Assembly (NCBI GenBank): GCA_036250195.1
Contig: JAVHZZ010000006.1
Coordinates: forward strand, 160,945,224 to 161,009,223
Origin: Mixophyes australis
Lineage: Eukaryota > Chordata > Amphibia > Anura > Limnodynastidae
DNA: 64,000 nucleotides
Direction: 5' to 3'
Below, piece after piece: positions 41,481 to 53,110 of this stretch (positions are counted from its first letter, which is position 1; each line of letters begins with the position of its first letter). The translations under genes and the position numbers were made by a program. The notes beneath the pieces are model-generated. The model was not told the origin of the DNA. It saw only the letters and a program-made list of their open reading frames with translations, and did no database searches.

Positions 41481-41818
41481 GATGCTAGATGCACAGACGC
41501 TGCTGCTGAAGGCGATACACTTACCCAGTGGGCTGTCCTGGTCATGTAAAAATTCAAACAACAAGAATGACCATTTGCGCTCCAACCATATAGGACTTCC
41601 ACATTATATCAAAAGATAAGTCCTATATATCTCACTTCTGTCGCGACACCTCTTGGAGAACACCAATCTCGTATGTATATAGAAACAACAAAATAATAGG
41701 GTGCGCCAAGAGGGAGATGAAAAAATAATAAAAAGTTGATAGGATGGCAGATCTTGTTAGTATCATATATTTATTTAAACATTAAAAACAAATAGTATAT
41801 ATTACAATCAACGCCATC

Positions 41819-42814
41819 AAAACATGACATATCATAAATTTCTAGATGTTCAATATGACATGTCTCATTATGGAATGTATAAAGTGCCTGGCCAGTACAC
41901 TTGAAAAATAAAAATTGAAAACCTAATAAAACACATGTGTTGTAAATAAAAAACCTTTTGATTCACTTGTGAACAGACTGGAGTATTATATAATGGAGCA
42001 ATCTCACCCACTAAATGTAGTCTTCTGAACAGTCAAGGTGTATTCTCTCATGAGAGATTTTTTCCAGTGTGCTATTGTTAGGATGAAGACACTATATATC
42101 ACACTTTCTTCGCACATATTCACAATATGGGATATTTCAAAAGCAATCTCTCCTAGGATTTCTCTATTGTACTTAGGACACTAATATGTTCCGTGTTCTA
42201 CGATAGTCACAAAGAGGAGATGTTTACCCAAATGTGTGTATAGAATAGATTCCTATTGACAAAAGTGATCCCAGGGGTTAAATATCATCCGTCAATTGAT
42301 TCACAGAACTCGCAGAGGTAACACTCTTAGTTAGCATCAGAGATATATTGTGATGAATATGTACACATGCCAGATATAAAAGTGGAACATTAGAAGTCCG
42401 GGTAGCACTGTAGAATGGAATATTTAATTATCATCAGCACTGTGAGAGAGTGATTTTATCTTCTGGATGTCAAATTTCTGGCTACTTGTAAACTTTTGAA
42501 ATATCCCATATTGTGAATATTTGCGAAGAAAGTGTGATATATAGTGTCTTCATCCTAACAGTAGGACACTGGAAAAATCTCTGAGAGAATACACCTTGAC
42601 TGTTTGGAAGACTACATCTAGTGGTTGAGATTGCTCCATTATATAATACTCCAGTCTGTTCATAAGCGAATCAAAAGTTTTTTTTATTTACAACACATGC
42701 GTTTTATTAGGTTTTCAATCGTTATTTTTCAAGTGTACTGGCCAGGCACTTTATACAATCCATAATGAGACATGTCATATTGAACATCTAGAAATTTATG
42801 ATATGTCATGTTTT
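41819..42814. repeat. Large imperfect palindrome, 320-bp arms
   Basis: The left arm 41819-42143 (starting AAAACATGACATATCATAAA) and right arm 42493-42814 (ending with its complement) are inverted copies differing at roughly 5-8 percent of sites by eye. They are separated by a 349-bp centre with no strong match to itself. No open frame spans it. It could be a long-TIR DNA transposon or an inverted duplication. Confidence 0.85.
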
Positions 42815-44113
42815 GTCATATTGATTTGTGGCATTAGCGATCTGCTGTACAACAGGATGCTGGATGTCATACTTGGTTCCACTTGTAAACAATTCCTTCA
42901 ACGACCATTGTTGTGTGAAACTATGCTTAGTCTTCTTGGTCCCCTTCTGTTTAGATGTTTTACCCCCAGGATCAGGAGACCTAGCACGCAAGGATTCTTC
43001 TTTGGAATCATGCATTGCATTGGGAAGGCCAGTCTGCATTTGCAAACTGGATGCTGGACGACGTACCAATAATTAAGGAGGGTGATGATGAAGGTGTCGA
43101 CGATGAAGATTGCATGAGGTGTCTATCCATTCTGCTGGCAGCTGATGCTGAACTGCATGTTACTATACATGATTTTACTGCTTTTGCTAAACCACTTGAA
43201 TGAACTCGCTGCAAATAATGTATCAGGGAGGAGGGGCCTACATGGTCAACGTCCAACCTCTACCTATTGTGGTGTCACAAATGCAACAGATACCTTGACA
43301 AATGTTGTCTGGGTTGGGATCAACTATATCAACATGTAAGAGGCAGATTTTTTTTTTTTTGACTTTTGCCCAGGCAGGATGATGCAATTATCATGGGCAT
43401 GACGTGGTACCACTGGTAGCTGCTTTACTTTTACAGAATCAGCATCATCCTCATTATCTTGTTCAAGGTCAACACATTTATCATCATCAGATCCACAATT
43501 ATTCCCTTCATCCTGTTGCACATTAGTAACTTCCAAAGTAGCATCCTCAGCTTATATGTCTAAACCATAACATTTCCAAATGGTTGAGGGATTTTGGAAG
43601 GCTGCTCTGTAATTAGTGTCAGAATCTGAAAAGCTAGACTCGCACATATGTGTAATCTATGATATAATACATAGCACTCATGGACACTCTTAGACTCTCA
43701 TCACAATCATATGAATCCCCAATTTGTTCTTCAGCCTCAGTGTTCTTTTCATGCACTGATGTGGCTGTTTTGGAGGGGACAGACCTACACGCAGTGCGAA
43801 AAGCCAGTGCATCGAAAGTTACAGAAGATGCATGACCGTGTTGGGCACTTGCTTTTGCAACAGGTATTCTAGTACATGCAAGGGCAATAGCAGGATGACT
43901 ACTAGCAAAAAGTTGCCATGGTCTGTGCTTTTCCTTCCCCCTGTGGGTGGTGTACAGTATGTTAGCCATTTTCCTTATTTTTTTTAGATAAATCACCATA
44001 TTCAGCCACTTTGCCCTTAATACTTGCATAAAGAGCTGATGTTTTTTTGTGTTGCACCCTGTGTTTTGGCCACTTACTATTACAGATGTGGTACTACCCC
44101 TCAGACAATAGAC
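42815..44113 (-). pseudogene. Probable N-terminal part of the decayed hAT transposase gene
   Basis: Minus strand near 44100-43980 reads a BED-finger-like stretch (YHICNSKWPKHRVQHKKTS, then ALYASIKGKVAEYGDLSKK) with a stop inside. 43720-43660 reads DSYDCDESLRVSMSAMYY. Acidic and basic patches follow at 43530-43330 and 43070-42815. Identification as the front half of the hAT gene at 40.3-41.2 kb is inferred from orientation, position and the finger-like segment. Confidence 0.5.
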
Positions 44114-44572
44114 TTCACATTCATCAATGACTTGTATTTTAAAAACAAGAAATACTTTTTTTTGTCCACTACTAATTAAATTACTAATATACCAATATTA
44201 CTACCAGTAGTCACTGATTGTCTACTCTTCACTCTCTCACACCCACTTTAACACACAATTTGCAGACTGTGATCTGTAAATAAACTAAAGATTTCTGAAG
44301 TAAAATCACAGCTAGTCCAGTACACATTGATTGCACAGTTTCGGCAATGGACCTCCCCACATGCTAATCAATTCTAAAATGACTGCTGGGAACAGGTGAA
44401 AGGACTATATATAAAAGATCTCAACGGAAAAATGCAAGATCCAACTTTTTCCAAGAAATTATATTTTGCCTCGTTTTCAGATCTGAATGTGGTGTGAGAA
44501 ACTGAGTCATAGCTTGGTTTGACTCGATACCGAAAATTTGGTTCTGTCTGATTTCACTGAACCACTCGCATC
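44114..44572. other. No gene recognised, possible hAT element flank
   Basis: AT-rich sequence that may include the 5' end of the decayed hAT element. A terminal repeat could not be identified. Confidence 0.35.
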
Positions 44573-44815
44573 TAATTTATATAGTACCTACATATTACAA
44601 AGTGCTTTACAGAATATTTCATAATTCACATCATCCAATCTATCCCATTGGAGCTTACAAATACATTCCCTACCACACAGAGACACACTTATTAGGGTTA
44701 ATTTCATCAAAAGCCAATTATTCTATCAGTATGTCTTTGGAGTATGGGAGGAAACCCAGCAAACAGACATGGGCGGAACATACAAACTCCACACAGATAT
44801 GGTGTGAAGATTAAC
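44573..44815 (-). mobile_element. SINE copy 4, truncated
   Basis: Reverse-complement of the SINE: TTTATATAGTACC tail side at left, CCCATTGGAGCTTACA at 44647, GTATGGGAGGAAACCC at 44742, and CATACAAACTCCACACAGAT at 44789. The tRNA-like head is missing. Confidence 0.75.
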
Positions 44816-45414
44816 AATTGTAGTTTTTGCTGACCAGTCATGGTTAGGTCTCTCAAAAAGGCCCTTAGTGTGTAGAATATATTGCATAAACTTGTATTGT
44901 ATTTGTAACAGGCCAATGTGTTTACTTAGCCAATTCAATGAGATACATTTCACAAATATGGTAGTATTCAGGCAGCAATCTATATATTGTTTTCTGGGTA
45001 AACAGAGAGCAAACATCCTAAGGATAGGATAGTAGAGGCCAACCACTACTGCAATATATCATAAATAGGTTTAGTTCCCTTTAAGATAAAAAAAAACTAC
45101 AATAACAATTAAAATATTTATTAAAAGTGTAACTCACCACATTCAGCAGAGGTGTAGCTTTTAACATTTCATAGTCAAAATAATCCTATGAATCAAATAA
45201 TTTGCAAGTCAAACTAAATCTTTTAGTTAGAAGAAAAAACAAAAGTAATACCATATATTAGTTGTATACGAGCCTGTTTTTCATAGCCAGCAATACACCT
45301 GGGTGAACTTATGAGATAGCAACTATGAAACCCCAGTGTGCCTGCATTATGTATTTGGAGTCCTCGTTTTATTACCCAGTGGCACAAAATAGAAGTTTTT
45401 TGTGCCACTAGGCT
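44816..45414. other. No gene or repeat recognised
   Basis: Nothing supportable between SINE copy 4 and the hAT-type element at 45423. Confidence 0.4.
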
Positions 45415-45422
45415 GTTACAAG

Positions 45423-45791
45423 CAGGGCCGGATTAAGGGAATGGAGGCCCCTGGGCTAAGGGGGCCTCCATTTCCCCGTGAGGACCCCACACCCCCTGTG
45501 ATCCGGGCCGCCCCCAAGGCACTTACCCCCTCCTGGCATTGCAGTCTTTCCCCGGCGCGCTGTATGCTCTGTACTGAGGAGATCTCATGAGAGTGAGACT
45601 CACGAGATCTCCTCAGTAAGGAGACTACAGCGCTGCCGGGTAAGGACCACAGTGAAATTGCTCAGCAGCATTGATCGTGCCGGGGGCGCCCCCGACCGAT
45701 CAATACTGCTGCTGAGCACTTTCAAGGGCCCCGTGGATGCCCGAGGCCCCTGGGCTGTAGCCCAGTTAGCCCTGGGGATAATCCAGCCCTG
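45423..45791. mobile_element. hAT-type MITE with perfect target duplication
   Basis: 369 bp bounded by a perfect 8-bp GTTACAAG (45415-45422 and 45792-45799). Ends CAGGGCCGGATTAAG and complement of CAGGGCTGGATTATC. A second palindrome around GAGGAGATCTCATGAGAGTG lies at 45576-45616. GC-rich, non-coding. Confidence 0.9.
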
Positions 45792-46599
45792 GTTACAAGT
45801 CACACCGATCCTCATGGATATACAAATATTGTATATGTCATGTGTTTTACAGCTTCTCTTCACTCCTAATAAGAGATATACCGAATTAATTTTTATGTTA
45901 TCTCTGGGATAGGCTACCTGTCAGATTTTAAATGCCAGACACTCACTGTGGTTGCTAATACAGATCACATATTTTTCCTACACTATCATGGTTTATAATA
46001 TAAATATCACTTTATGTGATCCCAGCATGAAGATTCAAATTGTATGATTGAAATTATTTGTATATTTAATGTGGTGTATTGGGAAAAGAAGTAACGATAT
46101 AGGTATTTAAATGTATTATAATTAGGGATGAGCGCACTCGGATATCTGAAATCCGAGCCCACCCAAATCCGAGACAGATCCGGGTATTCCCGCCAATTGC
46201 AAAACTGTAAGTGAGGCTCCGAGTCATAATCCCGTTGTCAGATCTCGCGATACTCAGATTCTATAAATTCCCCGCTGGTCGCCACCATCTTCACTCGGGC
46301 ATTGATCAGGGTAGAGGGAGGTTGTGTTAGGTGGTCCTCTGCCCTGCTATATTCTGTGCTGTGCTGTGCTCAGTCCAGTGGTGCTGTGTCTTGTGCTCTG
46401 TCCTTCTGAGTTCAGTGGTGCTGCTGGGTCCTGTGCTGTGTCCTGTTCAGTCCAGTGGTGCTGTGTCCTGTGCTCTGTCCTTCTAAGGGCGTTGTTATTT
46501 CCCCATTATTCCCAAGTTATAAAAAAAATTTAAAAAAAAGTTATAAAAAAAAAATAATTATAAAAAAAAGAAATTAAAAAAAAATATCCAAAAACAATC

Positions 46600-46925
46600 C
46601 TGCAGTATAAGTCCATTGGTACTGCAATATTACAAAGTTCACTGATTCTGCAGTATAAGTCCACCAGTGGTACTGCAATATTACAAAGTTCACTGATTCT
46701 GCAGTATAAGTCCACCAGTGGTACTGCAATATTACAAAGTTCACTGATTCTGCAGTATAAGTCCATTGGTACTGCAATATTACAAAGTTCACTGATTCTG
46801 CAGTATAAGTCCACCAGTGGTACTGCAGTATTACAAAGTTCACTGATTCTGCAGTATAAGTCCAGTGGTACTGCAATATTACAAAGTTCACTGATTCTGC
46901 AGTATAAGTCCAGTGGTACTCTCCT
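46600..46925. repeat. Minisatellite of 51/54-bp units inside the hAT element
   Basis: About seven units of TGCAGTATAAGTCCACCAGT... through TTCACTGATTC, alternating between two unit lengths by a 3-bp difference (AAGTCCATTGG or AAGTCCACCAGTGG). The minus strand translates as a repeated DLYCRISELCNIAV, which is a by-product, not a gene. Confidence 0.9.
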
Positions 46926-46997
46926 GTGTTGCATATAATTTTTAAAGGCTGTGCCGAGTGTGTGTGGCTTAGGGGTACGCTCTCTTGTGCTACATAT

Positions 46998-47575
46998 AAT
47001 GGAAAACAAAAATTTGGAGGATAAAGCTGCGAGGAAAAAGCTCAGTTTTCCTAAAAGACCCGCTGGCGGGGATGCTGATAACATCTGGTCCGGACTGAAG
47101 GACCTGCCAATCATTGCAGACATGTCTACTGTTGCTGCATTGGATGCTGTCACAATAGAAAAAATGGTGGAGGATTATTTTGCTGACACCATCCAAATAG
47201 ACATGTCAGACAGTCCATATTGTTACTGGCAGGATAAAAAAGGCAGTTTGGAAGCCCCTGTACAAACTGGCTCTATTTTACCTGAGTTGTCCCCCCTCCA
47301 GTGTGTACTCGGAAAGTGTTTTTAGTGCAGCGGGGAACCTGGTCAGTGAGCGGCGAAGGAGGTTGCTTCCTCAGAACGTTGAAAAAATGATGTTCATAAA
47401 AATGAATTATCAATTCCTCAATCAAGTACAGCACTGCCCTCCAGATAGTACAGAGGGACCTGTGGTTGTGGAGTCCAGCGGGGACGAATTGATAATGTGT
47501 GAGGAGGAGGAAGTACACACTGTAGGGGGAGAGGAATCAGAGGTTGAGGATGAGGACGACATCTTGCCTCAGTAG
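46998..47575 (+). pseudogene. hAT transposase C-terminal dimerisation domain remnant
   Basis: The frame 46951-47325 reads ARKKLSFPKRPAGG, then EKMVEDYFADTIQIDMSD and YCYWQDKKG. A frame change near 47310 continues with the hallmark hAT dimerisation motif SESVFSAAGNLVSERRRRL, then PQNVEKMMFIKMNY. It ends in an acidic tail and a TAG at 47573. The N-terminal BED finger and most of the RNase H-like catalytic domain are absent. It might still form a protein able to dimerise if spliced or frameshifted, but nothing shows expression. Confidence 0.85.
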
Positions 47576-47925
47576 AGCCTGTTTTGGACTAAAAACAATA
47601 TTGTGAGGTGTTCAGAATAGACTGGGAATTAGTGGAAATGATTGTTATTGAAAGTTATTGAGGTTAATAATAGCGTAGGAGTGAAAATAAACCCAAAAAC
47701 TTGATTTTAACACTTTTTATGTTTTTTTCAAAATAATTCCGAATCCAAAACCTTTAAATCCGAACCAAAACCTTTCGTCAGGTGTTTTGCAAAACAAATC
47801 CAAAACCTCAAGGAAATCCGAATCCAAAACACGAGACACCAAAAGTGGCCGGTGCACATCCCTAATTATAATCCTCTTAATGTGAGTGTTCAAGGAAATC
47901 ATAGAAATTGAAAACAGCCATAGGG

Positions 47926-48090
47926 CTATTATTACTTAACTGTGGGTTTGAAAAAGTGGAGATGTTGCCTATAGCAAACAATCAGACTCTAGCTGTCATT
48001 TTGTAGAATGTACTAAATAAATAACTAGAATCTGATTGCTATAGGCAACATCTTCACTTTTCAAACCTGCAGTTTAGTAAATATCCCCTA
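47926..48090. mobile_element. Palindromic MITE, 'GTTGCC' family, copy 2
   Basis: Same arms as 34678-34849: GGGTTTGAAAAAGTGGAGAT and complement, around TTTTGTAGAATGTACTAAAT. It directly abuts the probable Helitron to its right. Confidence 0.8.
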
Positions 48091-48670
48091 CAAGTTAACC
48101 CGTGCATGATACTCATGCATTCTAGTCAAATCAAGCTACTTAAGGTGTTAAAAAGGTTCTTGTCATGCATTTGGGCCATAGCCCAGGCCTCCTCAGGGGG
48201 AAGAGCGTTACTTCCCGACGTAAGCGCCCTTTTTTAACGTGGTTTTGTCCACATGTCATCACCTCATCCTTCATTTTCATCGCCACATCTATCCAGATGT
48301 CTATCCAGACACAGGGATCTCTCTCAGCGGTCCTGAGTATCACACTCCTCTCACTCTGTCACCCCCAGCAACCACCAACCACTCCCCACTGTCACCCCTG
48401 GCAACCACCAACCACTCCCAACTGTCACTTCTCCTTCAAGAAATATATATATATTTTTTTAATCTTTATAAACACTTTTAACAATTAACAAATTAAAAAC
48501 ATCTTAGTATACCAAATTTCAGCCCTTTCTGAATTTTTTTTTCCCACACACACACTAAGAATTTAGTAGGTCAGTGTATAACTCCGCCCAGCAGGTGGCG
48601 CTGCAGCTTGGTTTTATTTTTTCCACACACAGACAGACTAACACACGCCACTAAGCATTTATATTATAGA
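48091..48670 (-). mobile_element. Probable non-autonomous Helitron
   Basis: Read on the minus strand, the element would start TCTATAATATAAATGCTTAG preceded by A. It would end near a hairpin TGCATGA-GTA-TCATGCA followed 12 bases later by the terminus and a T. This A/T insertion context, TC start and subterminal hairpin fit Helitrons. The final four bases read CTTG rather than the canonical CTRR, and no replication helicase gene is present. Confidence 0.45.
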
Positions 48671-49773
48671 TAGTGTTTTACCATTCTTTAAGAGTAATAT
48701 AAAACTGTCTGTTGAGTAACTTCCTCCATACCTTTAACTTAAATTATAAACCTATCACTAGTACAAACGTTCAAATAAATAAAATTGAAATACCTAATAT
48801 TTTTTCTTGTATTTGTAGACGATGCATGCAACCTGAAAGTGAATTCTATGTTTCACTTGAGACATTGGAGAAAGTCATATGTGAATGAGGAAAATTCTCA
48901 ATCAAACTTCATAATCCATCAGAAGTGTAAAGACTTTTGCAATGAGGATATCTTTTTAACATTGTGTCAAAACATATATTAATTATTTCTATTTGACAAT
49001 GTATTTTTTGGTATGTTTTAATGTCTCTCGTAAGTTTGTGCACACTCAAAGATTTCAATCACATTCTGTCTTTTTGTGCAAGTTTGATTCATGTAGCCTG
49101 CATTCATATAATCATGTACCAATATATGTCTTTTAACTTGTTTTGCCCTACATGTGCACCCGCTAATAATATACACAGTGCTGACGAGAATCTATTGCCA
49201 CCTGAAAGTTACATGTATTTTTCATACAATTTACTGATAATCATGGTAGACTCAATATTCCACAATCGGCCCATCTGTATGATGACAGTTTTAGACACTA
49301 ATAGTTCCACCACATAATCGTGCTAAGATGATTAACCATTTCGGGCCATTTTCTAATTCACTTCTTACTCGGTATTTCACCAAAGCGGTCATATGTTTCT
49401 CTGTCTCTGCAGCAATTGTACAGTTTCCTGCTTGATGTCAATAGCAAAATTGTCATCAGGAAATCAAATGTGGCAAAGGTATTCAATAGACTCTGGTGCA
49501 GAGCTCCTACATATTTCTTCACTATAACCATCGGGTCTCCTCAGAGAGATCAAGAGCCTTGTATGCAGCAGTCCTAATGAACAGTCTGTCTAGGTATATG
49601 GTGTTGCCTCATAAGTATTCAGACACTTGTTAGACCTCTGATATTTCTATTGTTTGTTATATGTATTCTGCTTAACAGGTGCTGCAGAATCTTACACATA
49701 AATTTGGAGATGATGAGTTATTCTGATAAATTTGTTTTGAATATATAAGTTTGGGAGAATAAGGGAGAAGATG
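48671..49773. other. No gene supported
   Basis: A short open stretch at 48821-48980 follows an AG acceptor-like TTTGTAG and reads ESEFYVSLETLEKVI in one frame before stops. No family was recognised. The remainder is AT-rich. Confidence 0.35.
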
Positions 49774-50068
49774 GGAAGCACGGTGGCTTAGTAGTTAGTG
49801 TTTCTGCTTCACAGCACTAGGGTCATGAGTTCAATTCCCGACCAATGCCTTATCTGTGTGGAGTTTGTATTTTCTCCCCATGTTTGCGTGGGATTCCTCC
49901 CAGTGCTCCAGTTTCCTCCCACACGCCAAAAACATAGTGGTAGGTTAATGGGCTGCTATTTAATTGACCTTAGTCTCTCTCGGTCTGTATGTTAGGGGAT
50001 TTAGATTGTAAGCTCCAATGGGGCAGGGACTGATGTGAGTGTGAGCGCTAAATAAATAGATGATGATA
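49774..50068 (+). mobile_element. tRNA-derived-type SINE, copy 5
   Basis: Head GCACGGTGGCTTAGTAGTTA and GAGTTCAATTCCCGACC (B-box-like), body through TTAGATTGTAAGCTCCAATG, and tail GAGCGCTAAATAAATAGATG. The segment before the tail is shortened relative to copy 3. Confidence 0.85.
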
Positions 50069-50877
50069 TTTTCCTAAAGCAAAGATATGTGATACAACAC
50101 CCAAATAATGGACTGCACTGCTGAAATCCACATTTCATATATTATTTACTTTCCCTGATTTTAAGGTAAATTGATAGAAAAAAAAAAAAAAAAAAAACTG
50201 TGTAAAGATTATACAAGTAAAACAATAGAGAAAGAAGAATTAAAATGTTTTAATAAATATGTTTAAAGAAATTAAAGAATGTATATTCAGCGGTCGAAGT
50301 GGACATTTAGAAATGGCAATATGGAAAATATAATGGTAAAGTAAAGTAAATGGAATCTAATAGTTTACAGTGAAGGCAGTAGAAGTGGCATACCACTATA
50401 TACAACCCCACTTCCAGCAATGGGTAGAACACATTAACACAGGACTTGCAACATTTTTTTAACAACCCATATATTTAATTTTTCAATACCATTTGTGAGA
50501 AGTTAAGTACTTTGAACTGTCAAAGCATTGTTGGTGTACATCAATCATGGGCAACAAGCTGCCCTCCAGGTCCTTCCTGGTTTATTGGCAAGAGTTGTTT
50601 GTTATAGTTTTAAACACTTGTTTAAAATATGTGCTCTTATGTTATTATATATAGCGGTCTCTTTTTTTGATGTTGTATTGTTTTAGCTTATTACTGAGAT
50701 TAATGGTAATGTGCAGCCCTTTAGAAGGTTAGAGGGCTGCAGCGTGTAGTCCTTGAACTATAATATGTTGCCAATAATTGGTGCACAGGATTATGCAATG
50801 TGTTAATACACTATGTAAATACCATATTGCATTTGCTTATGTGAAATCCATTAATATTTCTTAATCATATAAAAAAT
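50069..50877. other. AT-rich DNA, no gene
   Basis: A-tract at 50178-50198. Nothing else was recognised. Confidence 0.4.
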
Positions 50878-51535
50878 ATGTATTTTGCACAGTTAGCCAA
50901 CATACATGGAAAAGTCGACATCCGAATACAGAAGAAAATTATTAGTGTCCACAAAATAAGTGAAATGATGCATCACTTGAATTTATTAGTGGCACAAGAA
51001 TTACTTCCAGGTGTGGAAGTACCAGCAGAATCACAAATATGGTTTCATCCCACAAGAAAAGATAGTTAATATAATGTACAAAGCTAAATATGTAGGCCCA
51101 AATTCAACAATAGACCAAGAGAATGTTTTAAACATGCTGAATCAACAGAAGCAAGAAATTCCAGAAATCAACATTTATTTCCGACAGAATACTGCTTCAG
51201 CGTAGTAAAAGAAGATTTTAATAACGTATGGCAATCAGATAACACTATTAGATGAGACATATCAAACTACCCGATGTCATGCCTGCGAAGGGGTAAGTAA
51301 CAGGACCTGAGAGCCTGGTGTGTGACACCCGATATGCACTACTACTTTTTTTTCTATGCATTACAACAAATATCTGATATGCCCTAGTTGGTGCATTTGT
51401 AACCCAGAAAAAAATATGGATGTGAATCCTGGAGGCATTACACATTTTCAAAGCATGGAACCCAGCTTGGAAACCAAATTGTCTCTTGGTTAGTTTTCGC
51501 CAAGAGGAGATAAATGCGATATGCAAATTGTTTAA
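50878..51535 (+). pseudogene. Decayed MULE-domain / CARF-like coding relic
   Basis: Three collinear pieces read like one protein. 50878-51066 gives QLANIHGKVDIRIQKKI, then LVAQELLPGVEVP. After a frame change, 51060-51205 gives IVNIMYKAKYVGPNSTIDQE, then EINIYFRQN. 51211-51270 gives LITYGNQITLLDETYQTT; 51440-51535 gives FKAWNPAWKPNCLLVSF, then QEEINAI. The order FFRQ..., YG..LLDATYKT, SWNP.W.P.., EI.AI matches MULE transposase-like domains found in vertebrate CARF-like proteins and Mutator-type elements, as I recall them. The second catalytic-type Asp (normally in a TDY/VDY context) reads Ser. Frame changes and stops mean it is dead. No terminal repeats were found. Confidence 0.55.
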
Positions 51536-53110
51536 AATTTTGTCATTTGCTATTAATACAAATTAATTGTTTAATGAATACATGTGACTTTTCCACTATG
51601 TATGTATGTACATATAGGTTGTTAAAATATAGCAAAGTACCAGCCTCAACTGTTTGTCATTGGCATAAAAGCAATCCTTGTGTCACTATACTTCCACAAA
51701 GTAGCTCTAAATTTTGATGCCTCCCAAAGTCTGTTCTCTCTCAGTTCAGAGTTTGACATATCTGCAATGAGAATTAAAACACATTTTTAGGATCTCATCT
51801 ATATAGACAAAAAACAATGCCATAATAAACTCTAAACAAATGTATCTCCTTAACAAAGTATTGCATGTGAAAATAAATACTGCACTGAAGAAAGATCTAT
51901 GTTCTATTAAGTACTATACCAAAAACATCAACCAAATAACAGATATGTCCATTTTACATAAGTTTCAGATAATAGTTATTGCTATTTTAAAAAACACAAA
52001 CGTTTGGCAATAATAAACTATAGGAACTATGTACAGAAATTGTTGGTCTAATTGAGGCCTTATGTGCATCAGCTGAAATAAAATTGTATGCATTCATTAA
52101 ATATACTCTCTTTCTTGTAGAAATGAAAATCTCACTTTGTGATTTGTGATGAGCTTGGCTGGAGTGGGTGATTTAAAAAAAAAAAAAAAAAAAAAGAATT
52201 TCATGGCACACACAATTATCTCACCATGAAATTGAGGATGCTTTTCAATAAAGCACATGCCAAAAACATGGAGTAGCACAACATGGCTCTCAGCACATAA
52301 CAAAAAAGCGACATTTGAAAAATAAATAATGCTTTAGAGCAGTGGGTTTTCCAAAATATAGATGCTGGAAATTAAGGGGAATTTTGTACTTATATTCAGT
52401 TAAATTGATTTTCAAACATAGTTTGTGTGACAGAATTCTAAGTATGGATTCAAACGTTCAAACTGTATCATTCCAAATTAGTATAACTATTTTTTTTTGG
52501 CTACAATACAAGATATAAACCAAAGTTGTGTCATTTTAATTCATACATAGTTTAGTTAATGAAGTATCACCACTCTACATTGTTGAGTTAATATCACAGA
52601 ACTGCAACAAAAATTACATTAGTTACATAGTTAAACATTTTACATAAAACCTAAATCCCACACTCATTACTGATTAAGAAACAATTTTTCAAGCGTTTTA
52701 AAACCGCTGAATTCACTAAAGCCTAAACCGCCATTAACACAGCCAGAATTGACATTTTACAAAACTACCACTTTGTTAAAATCGGGATTGCGATTTGCAA
52801 ATATGATGAACATAAAAACCGCTGGATTTATTAAGCTGGGGTTTGCAAAACTGCCATCCAAACTGTCAAAATAAAAGAGGTGGTTGCAAGTGGAAAGATT
52901 GCTCAAACTGCATGCTGTTTGAGCTATTTTGCCATTCAGAACATAAGAGGAAGCACTAGCCACATTTAAATTATTGAGGCAATCAATATTGATTAAGGGG
53001 CAAATTTAATTTATAATTAACTTATATGACAATTGTTTTCTTTATTTTAATGGGACACTTATTGTATTATATTATGGGGGAAATGTGAATAATTTTGTCT
53101 CCTTAATATA
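51536..53110. other. AT-rich DNA, no gene
   Basis: Contains an A-tract at 52172-52194 and T-tract near 52490. 52680-52990 has repeated AAACCGCTG.ATT motifs that might be a decayed MITE. Nothing firm. Confidence 0.35.

Larger units (their letters stand above)
46123..47864 (+). mobile_element. Non-autonomous hAT transposon carrying a transposase C-terminus
   Basis: 1742 bp bounded by a perfect 8-bp duplication ATTATAAT (46115-46122 and 47865-47872). Ends TAGGGATGAGCGC and complement of TAGGGATGTGCAC. AATCCGAA/AAATCCG motifs recur near both ends, as in hAT subterminal repeats. The interior has a TG/CT-rich repeated block (46330-46495), a minisatellite (46600-46925) and the transposase C-terminal coding remnant (46998-47575). 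The BED finger and catalytic core are missing, so it must have been moved in trans. Confidence 0.9.

Noticed and set aside
46600..46925. Possible CRISPR array
   Set aside because: The whole unit is repeated with no unique spacers, and the setting is a vertebrate transposon.
46530..47153. 207-codon minus-strand open frame with repeated DLYCRISELCNIAV
   Set aside because: It is the translation of the minisatellite inside the hAT element; no start context or homology.
48785..48982. Possible host exon after TTTGTAG acceptor
   Set aside because: Stops in the most protein-like frame, no donor that preserves it, and no recognised family.
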